Below are positions 47,990 through 62,280 of a stretch of DNA of 64,000 nucleotides, piece by piece. Where the stretch lies: contig CAUYLG010061842.1 in assembly GCA_963573385.1 (NCBI GenBank), positions 1 to 64,000 of the forward strand, written 5' to 3'. The notes beneath the pieces are model-generated. The model was not told where the DNA came from and ran no database searches. It worked only from the letters and a program-made list of their open reading frames with translations. The position numbers and the translations under genes are program-made. The stretch comes from Cacajao melanocephalus (taxonomy: Eukaryota > Chordata > Mammalia > Primates > Pitheciidae). How positions within the stretch are numbered: the first letter of the stretch is position 1; each line of letters begins with the position of its first letter.

Positions 47990-48450
47990 TGTATCCTGAG
48001 GGAGGCTCCGTGCAAGGCTGGCCCCTGGCTGGTGTCGGGACGATGCCCACCACCCTCACTGAGGAGGGGCTCCCTGGGCTCAGCTTTTGTGTGGGTAACA
48101 GGATTTGTGCTGAGAACCTGCCTTCCCTTCCCACTATGAGTCCAGAGTCTGGGCACGAGCCAGGCAGAGGGTGCCCATGTGCCCAGCCCCCAGTAAAAAC
48201 CCTGGCACCGAGTCTCTAGTGGACTTCCCTGGTGATGACACCACATACGCGTTGTCACGGCTCACTGCAGGGGGAGTTGAGCGCATCCTGCACCATCCCG
48301 CTGGGAGAAGATTCTGGAAGCCTGAGCCTGGTTTCCTCCGGATATCAACCATGGCCTCTGCCCTTGCTGATTTTGTTCTGTGTACTTTTACTGTAATAAA
48401 TCTTAGCAAAACCTAGGGGTAGTCTCAGGGATCCCTGATATCAGTTTATG
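47990..48450 (+). mobile_element. probable LTR-type repeat in HTT intron 60, subfamily unassigned
   Basis: Sequence with CAGTAAAAACCCTGGCACC, GTCTCTAGTGGACTTCCCTG, TGCTGATTTTGTTCTGTGTA and an AATAAA at 48395-48400 reads like a known primate LTR consensus, but I cannot name the family. No viral coding sequence is present. Confidence 0.45.
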
Positions 48451-50037
48451 CTAACTTTGACCAAAATGGCTTCAATTTCACTTAGTATTCCAAACCTAAT
48501 GGGGTTAAGTAGAGACCTAAACACTTGGCCCACATTCTTCACTTTCAATCCGCTCTTTAACAGTGAGGAGATCCCTGCAGAAGTCAGCAAGGAATGATGC
48601 CCTCCTTCAGCCCAAGACCAAGCGGACACAGAATTCCCATGGAGCGCTGGATGGTCAGGCGGCCTCTTGCTTTTGCAGAACGAGACGAGCTTCTTGGCAG
48701 TGGCAGGAGCCTCTCCGTGGGGGAAATGACCAGAAGACACAGAAGCCACTCCCACCCACCCCAGGAATGAAGACTGAAGGAGGAGGCTGTTCTTTGTCAA
48801 TCGCTTCCTTCCTGGCCCCACCTTACCCTGTGCTAACCTCCTCACATGCACAATGCCATGCGACACCTCCCTAAGGACTGTGTCTCCCACAGCCCCAGGT
48901 CCCACCTCTGAAAGTCCCACATCAGGACCCGGCCTCGGGTGGCACAGATTTCACAACAGTGGGCAAATATCTCAAAACGACATGCTCTGGATACGTCTGT
49001 ACCAACCCCACGACACACTGAAAACCTTCAGAGGATAATCATCTTTAAGGCACACATGCGTGCACACAGAGCTGGGAATCAGAGTCCTTGCCCATCCTGC
49101 CTTAGGATCTGCTTGTCAAATTAGTTCTCATCTGATTCCTGACGACACAACACTTGCCTAGGGGGATCTGAGCCTGAGCCCAAAACCACAGTTGCAATTC
49201 AAGTTCCCCACAAAAGAGAAGGCCTCTTCCAAGAGCCACTTTGACATCATGTGGGCAGCACCCAGAGGGCATGCGAAGCGAAGAGAGACGTCCACACAGG
49301 GACCCACGCACTCACTGTTTCCATTCCCTGGACGGCTGATGACTCCCCAGCACGGCACCAGGCCGAAGGCCACCCACGAGGGAAGACAACTGGCGTTTGG
49401 GCTCGGGGAGGACAGAGTCGAGGCAAGAGCAGTCAAGACTTGCAGGGAGGGCGTCAGGCTCCAGGTCATGGGCAAGGCTCACCCCCGCCTCTGCTGCACC
49501 TTGTGTGACCTGGACAAGCCAGCTAACCTCTGACCTTGGCCACCTTGGGCTGCCTTTGTCAGGTGGGGGTGCAGGAGGAAGAGCTCTGCAAATGCTAGCA
49601 GCTGCAGTGATGGCAAACATCATCACTATCACGACAGCACTGTCGTTACTGACAGACAGGAGCACACACAGAGCACGGGGCAGGCAGGCCCCGATGGGCA
49701 CCACCATGCCATTCTCACCAAGGGCCCCAAATGCCTGGCACACAGCAGCCACTCAGATGCTACTTGAAGAAACCAGTTTCTATTGCTATTGTAACATGGA
49801 TTACTAGGTAATGCCACAAGACAAAGAACCAGAGGTGCCAGCTCTGACATCCGACATCCTTGAATATGCACCGCCAAATGTCGGGGCCCACGAGTAACAA
49901 CTCCATGTGTACAGCTGAAGGATGCTTGGCAAACACCACGTGGTGATGTGCCCACAGAATACAGCTGCCACGCTGCCTGGATCCTGATATACCAGAAGCA
50001 GAGTAAGGAGGAGCTACAGAGGATAACACTCGACCTT
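48451..50037. other. HTT intron 60, no further feature seen
   Basis: Intronic unique sequence with no supported exon or RNA gene. Confidence 0.5.
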
Positions 50038-50385
50038 TGCGATGGTCTGAACGTGGTACCCCCCAAAACTCCTCCAATGACACCTCATCTGCAGCGCCAC
50101 AGTATTAGAAGGTGGGGCCTGGGGAGGTGATTAGGTCATGGGGGAAGAGCCCTCGTGAATGGGATTGGTGCCCTTCTAAAAGGCCTGAGGGAGCTTGTTC
50201 ACTCCTTCCAGCATGTGAAGACCCAGCGAGAAGGCACCATCTGTGAAGCAGAGAGCAGCCCTCACCAAACACCAAATCTGCTGGCACCCTGACCATGGAC
50301 TTCCAGACCCCAGAAATGTGAGAATTCCCACTGTTCATAAATTACCCCGTCTAAGGTCTGTTTTAGCCAAAACAGACTAAGACAA
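50038..50385 (+). mobile_element. MLT1-type MaLR LTR in HTT intron 60
   Basis: Has ATGGTCTGAACGTGGTACCC, GGTGATTAGGTCATGGGGG, CATGTGAAGACCCAGCGAGA and AAAACAGACTAAGACAA, the ordered landmarks of MLT1 LTRs. Solo, no internal sequence. Confidence 0.85.
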
Positions 50386-50894
50386 CCACCATGCGAAGAA
50401 GAGACCACAGCACCCAGATTTGGGGCTGCAAATGTAGCGTCACTGTGACGAACAGCCCCCAGGAGAGAAGCTGTCCAGCCGGGAAGCTCAGAGGGCCTGG
50501 AACGCAACTGAGAAGGAGCATAGGGCAGTCAGGCTGCAGGGCAGAGCATGGGGAAGCCAGCGGCATTTCCACCATCTACGCTGCCTCAGCGCCCCCGTAC
50601 GCCGTGGTTCTGTGCGGATGGGCAACTGCAACACTGTCAGGAGCCAAGGGATACAGGACCCCAAACTACAGCTTGGCCGCCAGGACACACATCATAGTGA
50701 CATGTAGATGGCACTGACCATCGCTGAACCCCCTCCAGCTGAGAAGCACTGCAGCTCACGTGGGCCGTGGAGTCTGGTTTGGGACAGGCCTTTAGGAGGC
50801 AGCTGCTCCCTGCACCTCTGGCCAACACCAGGTCCCGAGGCAGATGGGCCCGCGTGGCTTCAGCATAGAAACCTCTGTACCACCTGTCACTTAC

Positions 50895-51050
50895 CATTCC
50901 AAGGACAGCAGCTGCCTTGCAGGTGGCGGGCACCAGATACTGAGCGAGGATCTCGTCTTCTGAAGGGTGCACCCTCCGCAGTTCTGTCAGTGTCACATAC
51001 ATCAGCTCAAACTGGCTGCGCTCGGTGAACAAGTCTGAGACCACCAGAAG
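50895..51050 (-). CDS. HTT: HTT exon 60 (residues ~2706-2757)
   Basis: 156 bp, exactly 52 codons, phase 0 at both ends. The acceptor is GTCTCCAG and the donor GTAAGT. It encodes [19 protein letters not shown] through KAAAVLGM. Recalled human sequence has TERN where this has TERS. Because both ends are phase 0, skipping this exon would keep the frame. Confidence 0.95.
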
Positions 51051-51173
51051 CTGGAGACGTGGAGCACCAGGAGAGCAAGGGGAGAATCGTGCTGTTAGAA
51101 TCTAGGCAATGTATCCAGAATGCAGCTACTGGCAAGGTGTGTTCTCATGCCCAAGAAACATTACTGTGCAGGA

Positions 51174-51950
51174 CGTGTGTGCGCGCGTGTGTGTGTGTGT
51201 GTGTGTGGCATGTGTGGTGTGTGCGTGTGTGGTATAGGGGGGTATGGGTGTGGTGTATGTGGTGCGTGTGGCATGTGTCTGGTGCATGTGGTACACGTGG
51301 CGTGTGTGTAGTGCATGTTGTGTGTGCATGTGTGGTCCATGTGATGTGTGTGACGCGTGTGTGGGCTCTGTGGCATGTGCACATGTGTATGATGCGTCTG
51401 GCATGTGTGTGAGCTGTGTGTGGTGTGATGCATGTGTGTGTGCATGTGGTGTGTGGGGCATGGTGTGTGCATGTGGCATGTGTGGTATATGTGGTGTGTG
51501 GTGCAGTGTGTATGCGTGCATGTGGTGTGTGGGGTGTGTGTGAGGCATGTGTATGTATGGTGCGCGTGGTGCATGTGGTGTGCCGTGTGTGTGTGCATGT
51601 GATGTGTGGGGCGTGGTGTGGTGTGTGGGGCGTGGGGTGTGTGTGTGTGTGGCATGTGTGGTGTATATGGTGTGTGTGCGTGCATGTGGTGTGGTGCGTG
51701 TGGTGTGGTGTGTGTGTACGTGCATGTGGTGTGTGGGGCATGGGTGTGCATGTGCGTGTGGTGTATGTGGTCTGTGTGTGTGCGTGCATGTGGTGTGTGC
51801 ATGTGGTGCGTGTGGTGTGGCGTGTGTGTGCGTGCACGTGTGTGGGGCGTGTGATGTGGCATGTGTGTGCGTGCATATGTGTGGAGTATGTGGTGCCTGT
51901 GTGTGTGCATTTGGCGTGTGTGGTGCACGTGGCCCGTGCGGGTGTGGGGG
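51174..51950. repeat. TG/CA-rich simple repeat filling HTT intron 59
   Basis: About 775 bp of alternating TG with interspersed GCATG, GTGGT and GTGGGG variants. On the HTT-sense strand it is CA-rich (CACACACC, CACATGCAC). It occupies about 84% of the 919-bp intron between exons 59 and 60, starting about 20 bases from the exon 59 donor. Long Cys/Val or His/Thr frames here are not genes. Confidence 0.92.
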
Positions 51951-51969
51951 AATGGGAAGTCTCACTTAC

Positions 51970-52099
51970 GGATCGAACCACCTCGCTGATCAGGATGGCT
52001 GGGGTCCTCCTGGCCGAGCTGGACGGCAAGATCCAGCGGCTGTACAACTCGAGCAAAAATTGTGAACAGGAGTGGATGTCCACTCCAGCCCGGTGCTTC
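51970..52099 (-). CDS. HTT: HTT exon 59 (residues ~2662-2705)
   Basis: 130 bp. The acceptor is TTCTGCAG and the donor a perfect GTAAGT. It completes the split arginine and encodes [14 protein letters not shown] through [10 protein letters not shown], ending on a codon boundary. The intron on its 5' side is only 113 bp; the intron on its 3' side is almost entirely CA-rich repeat on the transcribed strand. Confidence 0.95.
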
Positions 52100-52199
52100 C
52101 TGCAGAATACATGAGATGGGTATTTTCCAGGTGCGTAAGAGGAGAGGCTCATTGCAAGAAGCCCCTCAAACAAATCAAATGACTGATTTAAAAATGTCA

Positions 52200-52367
<168 letters not shown>

Positions 52368-53684
52368 TCAGCGTTGCGGCCACCGTGCCAGGCTCCTGGT
52401 GGGTGGGTACACCCCTGGGACTCAGCACAGGCCTGCTATCAGAACAACCTGTCCCTTAGCAAGGGTTGTTCAGACACCCCAGGTGACCAGCAAAGGAGCT
52501 CCGAGAAGGCGGGGCGGGGGCTAAACTGCTGCTGGGAAGCTCCAGCACATGCGGAAGGCCTGAATCAGCTGCTGGCCAACCCCACCGCTGAGGAAGGTGA
52601 CAGAAAGAGGCTCTAAGGAGGGACACTTGCACTCCTATGTGCCAGCTGAATGGAGTCCCCAAAACATGGAACCAACATGTGGGATTTCTTTTCCAATCTC
52701 CCTCACTGGCAGTCATTGTGGTAAACCCCAGGCCAGAGCTCCCTCGCGCCTCTGTGACCCAAGCTCCAGATCACACAACCACCACGCGGTCAGCACATCT
52801 TGGCCTTCCTCCTTTCTGCCTGGTTCTCTGGAAGCCTCGAGCACTTGGCACGGTGCTGTGGGCTGTGTACCCACAAAAAGGTGTTCTCCATCACCACTGG
52901 CACTAGCCCCAATCATGCTCTTGGCACCAAGGGCCATTTCCCCCGGGACCCAGCACCCTGCAGGGAGTGGGGAAGGTGGGCTGGGAATCTGTTTGAACAA
53001 CTCTCCAGTCGAGGAACGGCCCCTGCGCTCCCCAAGCCCAGACCCCCACCCCCCACCCCCGTCTTTCCCAAAAGCAAGTAGTGGCTCAGTCCAGTAGCAT
53101 CTGGGGGCTGAATTGTCCCAGACTAGGCCATAGGAACCCGGTGAGCCCCAGGCCTCTCACTCTCGGCCTGCCCTTCAGAAACACTTCCATGAAAAATACA
53201 GTGCATCCTAATCATCACTTTCACTTATCTCGGGGTGGAAACATCTGTCAAAGGTGAAAGGACAGAACTATGTCTAGAAAAACACAGGCTGGTGCAGCAG
53301 CTCCCTGCTTCCTGTCACTGAAGCCAGCAGGCACAGAACAGGACAGTACAGGCAGAGAGCAGGGAACAGAAACCCGGGGTGTGACATCGTGGGGTTTCTG
53401 CTGTGAAGGCTGCAGGCCAGGAACTCAGAAGAGGAAATCCTCAGAGCTTGTAAGTGTTTCTAAACATTGTTCTGACCCATTTCTACTCAAACAAAAGCTG
53501 AAAGGAGAACTGTCCTCCACAACTGGTTTCACTAAACCGGGAACCCTGTGAGTGAAGACACAGCACAGCGTGGAGGGAAAGGTGCAGGTTGGACAGCACA
53601 GCCGGGCCCACCCCTGAGCACACACCTGTAGGGCTCCATGCCATGTGCCATCATACACAAATGGCCCTATGTTTCTATCTACAT

Positions 53685-53840
53685 CTTTTTAAAGTGACAG
53701 GGTACTGGTCTGTTGCGCAGGCTGGAGTGCAGTGGTGCCATCATGCCTCACTGTAGCCTCAACCTCCTGGGCTCAGGCGAGCCTCTTGCCTCAGCCTCCT
53801 AAAATGTTATAGATTACAGGTGTGGGCCATCATGCCGGGA
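53685..53840 (-). mobile_element. Alu left-monomer fragment in HTT intron 57
   Basis: Only about 155 bp of antisense Alu-like sequence with many changes (CTGGTCTGTTGCGCAGGCTG; TAGATTACAGGTGTGGGCC), consistent with a free left monomer (FLAM) or a truncated old Alu. Confidence 0.75.
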
Positions 53841-54326
53841 CCCTTGAATCCCCCTACTTATCTGAGGAGGGAAGAGAAGCACAGATCAACGTGACCTGCC
53901 AGGAAGTGGCTGAGCTGCCTGCCTGCACACTGGGCAGTGCTGAGGAACCTTCCCAGAGCCGGCCACAGGGACACTCAGGCCCAAGCCTGTGGCCCCCACA
54001 CCAGGGCCCTTCATGGTGCCTACTTCCTCCTGAGCATCTCAGCTGACTCCACTCTGTCCTCACTGCCCTCTTGGCCTCTCATGGTCCTTGCCTAAGTACA
54101 GCTCACACCCTCCCGCTGTCTCTTACACACATCTCTAGCACTACATGTGAGGCATCTTAACTACTTTCTGGAATAAAGAACATAAATTAAAACAAAAGTA
54201 ATACTTCCTCTCCTGCGGGACCTAGGAATAAAAAGGACAAAAACAATGAACATTAAATAATTTTTTTGAAGTGAAACTTTCTTTCATGTAAAAAGTGCAT
54301 TGAGCTCTTCTCCTGGGCTGTGCTCA

Positions 54327-54515
<189 letters not shown>

Positions 54516-55996
54516 TCACCCCGTGCGAGCCCAGCATCTGCCCAGACAGGCACCCAGCCCTGAGCCACCTGCCCTTGCCGCTGGCAGGAGGGCCCAAGTT
54601 GTGCAGAGCCCTTTGGGTCTTAGGGGTTTGTCACTTTATAACCCATTAAGCTGGCAGGGCCAGTGGGCAAGCTGCACTCTTGTCATTTTTTCTCAATGAC
54701 AAATCAGACCGCGGCATGCACCTGTCACCCCTCAGCTCCCACCTCTGTGAGTGGGAACTGGTTGTGGGCTGAGCTGCAAAAGCTTAGGAGTCAGCAGTTG
54801 CAGCCAAGCTGACGGTCCAAGCAGGCAAGCTCTCTGTGGGACCCAGATGAGCATTTCGGTAAACAGAGCCTTTCAGAACCCCACCTTGGTGCTCAGGCTG
54901 ACCAGGCACAGCCAGCAGGAGCGGGAGCAGGATCACGCTCCCACTTGACCTCACACCAGCCCCCCCACCACGCCCCAGGCCAAATGACTTCCTCATGTCT
55001 TTCTGTTGGGCATCCCCCCCTAATTCCCAGGTGCCAGCTTCCTGCTGAATGTCCCCAGCAACCCTCTGCCAGACCCTAGCATCATCTCGCCCCATCCCAA
55101 GGGGCCTCCACGCCCTCTTCCCTGAAGCACCTGCTCCCCTCAGAGCTCCAGGAGCTGCCTGTGTGTGCCACCCCTCACCCCCGCCCACCTCTGTGCCCCT
55201 CTTTTCTACCTTCTATGACAGGTCATTGCTCCTGGGTCCTCCTGACCTATGAGCTCCTTGAAGGCTGGATCCATGGCCTTCCAAGTGCTCGGTTTACTTC
55301 AACGCCCTACATTTTTACAATGTTTACATTTGGGGGTCACAGACACTACATAAACACATTGCGCTTCCACATACAACTTGCCGCAATTAAAGCCTTCAAG
55401 GTGCTTAAAGTCCTAAATAACTTAACTAGGGAATCACAAAACTCTGTGCTAAAATACTGTTCAGTGAAAAACACGTATCCCCCAATCCCCACAAAACTCC
55501 CTTCTTTTAAACCAGGTGACAAACTCCAGTGCCTGTGATAGGGCAGGCATACAACCGGAAAGCTTGGTGGGAGTGCCGGCACCAACAGACAGGGCCCAGG
55601 GAGGGAAGAGGTGCAGGGAGCAGGGTGCTCGGGCCTAGCTGTGCCCACCCTGCAGGCACTGCCACACGTGGTTCCTTAGGAAAAGCCGGAGATTCGGCTT
55701 GTGTAGATGAACTCGGTTGAGTTCTTAACATAAGCAACTAATTCAACTTTTAAAACCTGCAGGTCTTACAGCCCATGAAAATTCTGTCGCTTCTCACATC
55801 TTGACTGCCAGGAGATAATGCTTCAAATTCCTTTCCAGATTTTATTTCCTGCCTGGGCCTGAATAAGACCCCTGCTTATGAACGGGACAGCATATTTAGC
55901 TCAAGCCACACTCAGGTCTTCCTGCATAACTGGTGTGATGAGCACGCTGGCCTTTTCTCATTCCCACCCAAGTACAACTGCCCCCACTTCCCCTCA

Positions 55997-56188
<192 letters not shown>

Positions 56189-56570
56189 TTACAAGTAAAA
56201 AATACCAGAATTTTTCCTCCACTTTGCCTAAAGCAACCTGGCATAATACCAAATGAAACTCACTTCCTACATGAGCACCTGTCCATGAGCTCTTACATGG
56301 GTGTTCGTTCTACTGTTTGCTCGCTCATTCTTGCTCTGCTAACATCTACCCCTAAGCGCTCAATAACCCCCATGTCAGTTCCTATCATGTTTCCAGCCCT
56401 TCGCTGGCCATGAGGCCACCTTTGGGTCTGCACTTCCTGCACAGGCCACATGCACAGTGTTTTCAAGTCTAGTAACAATGAAAAATGGCCTGGGTGAAAC
56501 TGGTGGACAGGTCAGGGGGGATCCCACTGTCCCCAGCACCTGCTATGTCCCGGAGACATGTGGGAACTCA

Positions 56571-56861
<291 letters not shown>

Positions 56862-57613
56862 TCACGGGGCACAAGGTAGGGCCTCTGCACATACGGGCCC
56901 AGAGACCATCTGATGGCCAAATGTCCATTCTTCAAATCAAGGACTCCTTTGGGCACAAAACACCAAACATGAATTCCTTTTTAATAAATTATCCTTGAAT
57001 TCCCTCATACATTTGAGGGGCCCTGCATATGACAATCTGTCAGCTTCTATGGATGAATTTAAAGACAATCCTGATGATTTGTGACATATGTCTACCCTCC
57101 AAACTGTCATTTCTGTGAGTTCATACCACACCCTCTATCAGAATCAAGGACCTGCATCCCACAACTTCCCATCCTGCTGGCTTCGCTTTACCAGAGCAAT
57201 TATTACTAATGCTATGTTAACGCAATGCACGTGAGCACTTCAAGAGGCCTAATAACATCTCTGCAAGAAGTTAGAAAAATGAAACCAGGTACTACTCATG
57301 GCCTTTATAAAGTGCCTTTTCATTTTAATTCAAATAGAACTAAAAGATCTTTTCCAGAAAGGGCACAATCTTATTGATCCTTAACATGGAATGCACTGTA
57401 ATAAAATGCATTTTAGCCATTGGTAATTGCAGCCCCTAAACCTCAGCAGGCTTTGTCCCTGCTCTGGAACACCAGTCAAATCACCATCTGGCTACTCTTT
57501 CAAAAATAAGGTAACAGAAAGAAACCTGCTTCCTGCCTTGTTTTGTTCACCACCAAAGGCCTGCAAGCGGCCATAACTGCACATGTGCCAACCAGCACGG
57601 AGTGTGGTCTTAC

Positions 57614-57714
57614 TTCTGGTGGGCTCTCCTCCTGTTCCATCACGAGGGGCTGGGTCACCAGGACACCAAGGAGGGTGGCCCAAGTTTCTTCAAACTGAGT
57701 ACGACTGGTCCAGC
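57614..57714 (-). CDS. HTT: HTT exon 54 (residues ~2459-2492)
   Basis: 101 bp. The acceptor is TTTCTAG and the donor GTAAGA. It completes the glycine split from exon 53 and encodes [16 protein letters not shown] through QEESPPE, ending on a codon boundary. It is identical to the human protein as far as I can recall. Confidence 0.95.
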
Positions 57715-59164
57715 CTAGAAATACAAATGTGACATGAGACAGTGCCAAGCCTTCTCAAGCCTGTAGCGGAGAGCTGACAGCTACGCCGACACAGCCTAGC
57801 TCCTGGAGCAAGCTCCACACTGGGGGCAGTGAATCCCTTAAACCTCACACAGGTCTGCGATGCAGGGAACACTACTCCCTCCATGTCATCATTGAGGAAA
57901 CCGAAGCACACAGACATCAGCTGCACCGTCTGAGGCACGTGAGAGGCAGGTGGCACAGGCCCAGTTTGGCCGTGGGAGCATGGTCAACCCCCAGTGGCGC
58001 AGACACAGGGACAGGGCAGGGATGCCCATGCAGGCGACCTCATGCAGGGCCAGGGCCACTTCTGTCCCGCTCACCGGATGGCTAAAATCTTCCCTGAAGT
58101 CCACCCCCGAGACTGTGCTGCTGGTGGCACACAGTGGATAAAACTAAAGACCACCAAACTGTCCTGTCCGCTTGGAGTGAATGAATTCTGTAGTATATGA
58201 ATTCTGCCTCAATAAAGCTGCTAAAAATTTAAAAGTCAAAGCAATGGTTCCTCTGACCTGTCTAGAAGAACAGATCAAAAAGAGTGTATCGAGGTAGGAA
58301 CAGGGATTCAATGAAAACACATCCGATAGGCCCCCCTCGAGCATTCCTACGGATGAGCTACATTCAAGTGTCTCTAACCAACGGCTGTGCTTCATGTCCC
58401 CGTCACGACTTCTGAGGCAGCCACGCCACCTGTGGTAAGGCCACAGCAATGGCATGGAGTGCTTGGGACAGAAGAACTAGAGCAATGGACATCGGGGTCC
58501 CTGGGATGAAAACAAGAGACAGAACGGCACACAGGACTGATGCAGACGTAGATACGGACCCAGACCGATACAACAATTCACAGTACAGGGAAAAAACAAA
58601 CAAAGACAAGGAGCACGAGCAAAGGCAAGGACTGCAGCACAGTCTTGGGTCACGCATGTCCGAAGGGCAGTTCAAGAGCGAGGACACCCAAGTAAGCAAA
58701 GGAGCTCCCGTGAGGCGAGGGGGAGAGACCAGGAGGCCACTGACACCGATCTTCACAGCGAGGAAAAGGACGAGCACACACAGCTGCTGTGAGGCAGCTG
58801 GCTTAAGTTCCTGCTCAGGGCTTGCTTTGGACACCGAATCGTCTAGTTAACCAAAGGGGAAAGTAGAGGCATGGTGTCTGCTGTCACAACCTTCTGGGAT
58901 CAAAACAAGCCTCAAATCTGCAGAAGCCTGAGGGATGGGGGAGAGGACTGGACAGTGGAGTCAGGGTGCCCCTGCCAGACTTTCTAGCACAAGGCAGGAA
59001 CTTTCCAAGAAGCACCACAGCAGGGCACAGCCACTGAGAACTGACCAATTACAATCCCACCACAAGATCACACCTCTTGCCATAAAATAGGGGCAAAAGT
59101 GGTGACTTACTCATTTAGGCACTTTTTTGGAAATAAGGAGTAATACTTATTTAGAAATGTAATT

Positions 59165-59290
59165 TCTAAATCTGCAACAATTCTAAGAAACAGATACGAC
59201 CCCCATCTTACAAATTTGACAAAACTGAGGGTTTCTAGAGGTTGGAAGGACTTGCCCTGTGCTGCTCAGCTAGGAGGGCTGGAAGCAGAC
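59165..59290 (+). mobile_element. MIR fragment in HTT intron 53
   Basis: CCCATCTTACAAATTTGACA, AAACTGAGGGTTTCTAGAGG and GACTTGCCCTGTGCTGCTCA follow the MIR core and 3' order. Confidence 0.6.
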
Positions 59291-59695
59291 CAGGACCAGC
59301 TGAGCCCAAGCCCGCTTTCTCCGCATGCTGCCTCTAGGCTCTGAGGAGGACGCGTGCCAAGAGACCTGGCTCCATCTGCTCCCGCCTGCTTGTTCCCACA
59401 TGAGAAGAGGCAGCAGTGAGACCCAACAGGACCAGACCAGTGAGCGCGAGAAAACATTCTCACACAAGCGCTGCCACTGTTTAGCCTGAGTGCAAAATCT
59501 GAAGGCAGAGTCTGGCCTCACGTTGTCCATTCATTACATATGCACCTTTCCCGACTTCAAACAAGCCCGGAACACAAAAGGCTGGGATTAAAGTCACACA
59601 AACACAGGAACTTGGATCTCTTTTCTCAGTATAAAAGGAGTTTTGCCGACACTGCAAAATGTATTCATATAGATTTGTATCATTATCATGCCCTA

Positions 59696-59965
<270 letters not shown>

Positions 59966-61390
59966 TCAGGACAGCTGCACTGAGAGCAGGCGGGAAGGCC
60001 CACTTCTCTCCACTGGGCTCCCTCCTCACCACCCCAATACTTTCCAAGAGCTGGCACCTTCTCCCTCAGAAAATAGCTCCAACTGCTTCCCAGGACTTCC
60101 CTCCCCATCAAGTGGCCCTCCCAAATCGGCTCTGCCCTCCCACTTCCTGTCCTCATCCTGAGGCTCAGAGAGTGCTGGGAGAGGCCAGCAGGAGTTAGAG
60201 ACAGCACCCCTCGCCCACAAACAGCAGATGGTGTGTTAGAATAAAGGCAGGCGTTCAATGACATTCAGCTCAGATATGTTTATTGGCAAGCAGGCACGAG
60301 AATGAACCATACAGCTCATTTCTAGAAACTCTGAAGTTCAGTTCTCTGTGCATGAGATGCGCTAACAAGCGACACGCACAGAAGAATCTGGAGGCAGGCT
60401 CGATGCTGTTCCAGTAGCAGGATCAGCTGAATGTGTGGCCAGCTCAGTGGACATGCCTTCAGTGAGGGGAGACAGGACCCAACGGAACCCCAGGATTCCC
60501 ACAGCCCATCTGCACACAGGCAGTGGCTCTATGAGAATGACCTACAAAACTCTCTGGTACCCACCCAGGGGAAGACTGCAGTGCCTGTCACAGCTGCCTT
60601 CCGGATCACTGCACTCAGGGCACTCCTCAATGCCGGTTAAGCGCTTGCTGAAGGGATTTTATCTATGGCGTGCAGCCCGTCCGGGCATATTCGCAAGTGT
60701 GTTCTGGACGGCATGACCTCTAGACTATGCCCTCCTGCATGGTCTCCCCGAGCCCCTCCCAGTGAGCAGTTATTGTCTCAGAACCAGATGCTACAGAACC
60801 CACAGTGACTCTTTGTGAACTAAGAGTGGGCCAAGAGCAAGCCCCGTGCAGCAAGGGCGGACTGCTTCTCCAGCACTCCTGCTGCTCTCCTCCCAGGAAA
60901 GCCTGCAACTCCCTGTTCTGCAACTGCTTCCAGCACCACCAGGCGCTGCCCTTTTCTTCAGAATGAGCCCTCCATCTGGAATACCTTCATCCCCTGGGGC
61001 AGAACCCTCCTCATCTCTCAGGATCAAACAATACTGCATCCTTGGAGCAAGCCTCCCCAGACTCTCCAGCCACATACACACACGTGCAGGCACACACAGG
61101 CAAGCATGCACCCACCTCAGGCAGCGACAAGCCTCTTCCCTGGGACCTGGCTCCATTCTCACTGACCTACACCTGCTGGCTCACGCCTGCTGGGTCGACT
61201 TTTCTTTCCTGCCTGAGGATGCTGAAGTCCTTAAGGAACAGTTTCCATCATATTATTTCAGCAGGCTGATGGCGGATGATGCCATTTCACTGGGGAGAAG
61301 TCAGCCCACCTCCATCAACCCTCACTCTCCTCAAGCTAAGCTCTTCGTGTTATCTGAAACAAGGATCTTGATCAATAGCACCTACTTTTA

Positions 61391-61678
61391 TTTTTTTTTG
61401 AGACTGAGTCTGGCTCTGTTGCCCAGGCTGGAGTGCAGTGGCAGGATCTTGGCTCACTGCAACCTCTGCCTCATGTGTTCAAGTGATTCTCCTGTCTCAG
61501 TCTCCTGAGCAGCTGGGATTACAGACACATGCCACCACACCCGGCTAATTTTTGTATTTATAGCAGAGATGGGGTTTCACCATGTTGTTCAGGCTGGTCT
61601 CGAACTCCTGACCTAAGGTGGTCTGCCCGCATCGGCCTCCCAAAGTGCTGGGATTACAGGCGTGAGCTATTGGCCTGG
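61391..61678 (-). mobile_element. Alu in HTT intron 52, same strand as the gene
   Basis: T tract, antisense Alu, ending before CAATAACACCGACTTT, which matches CAATAGCACCTACTTT on the other side (target-site duplication). Confidence 0.95.
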
Positions 61679-62010
61679 CAATAACACCGACTTTAAACAG
61701 ATTCTGAAGACAACAGCAAAATTGTGTAGAAAAACATGGATTATCTCCAAAGGAAAATCTCGCTCACCTTAGGGGGTGTGATTTCTGGTCTACCATTAAG
61801 CAAAGTAGTCTAGCTGCTCTAGAATCAGGTCGAACACTAATCCCTTAGTGATGTAGTGCCTCAGTTCATCACAGAAAACCCAGTATTTCTACTAACAACC
61901 TCCATACGTGGTGCCTGAGGAAAGCAGCCTGGCACCACAACCGCAGCAGGCAGCATCTGGGCTGCAGGGACTCTGTCTTGCCCTCTCAAGTGTGCCCAGC
62001 CCAGGGCTTA

Positions 62011-62280
<270 letters not shown>

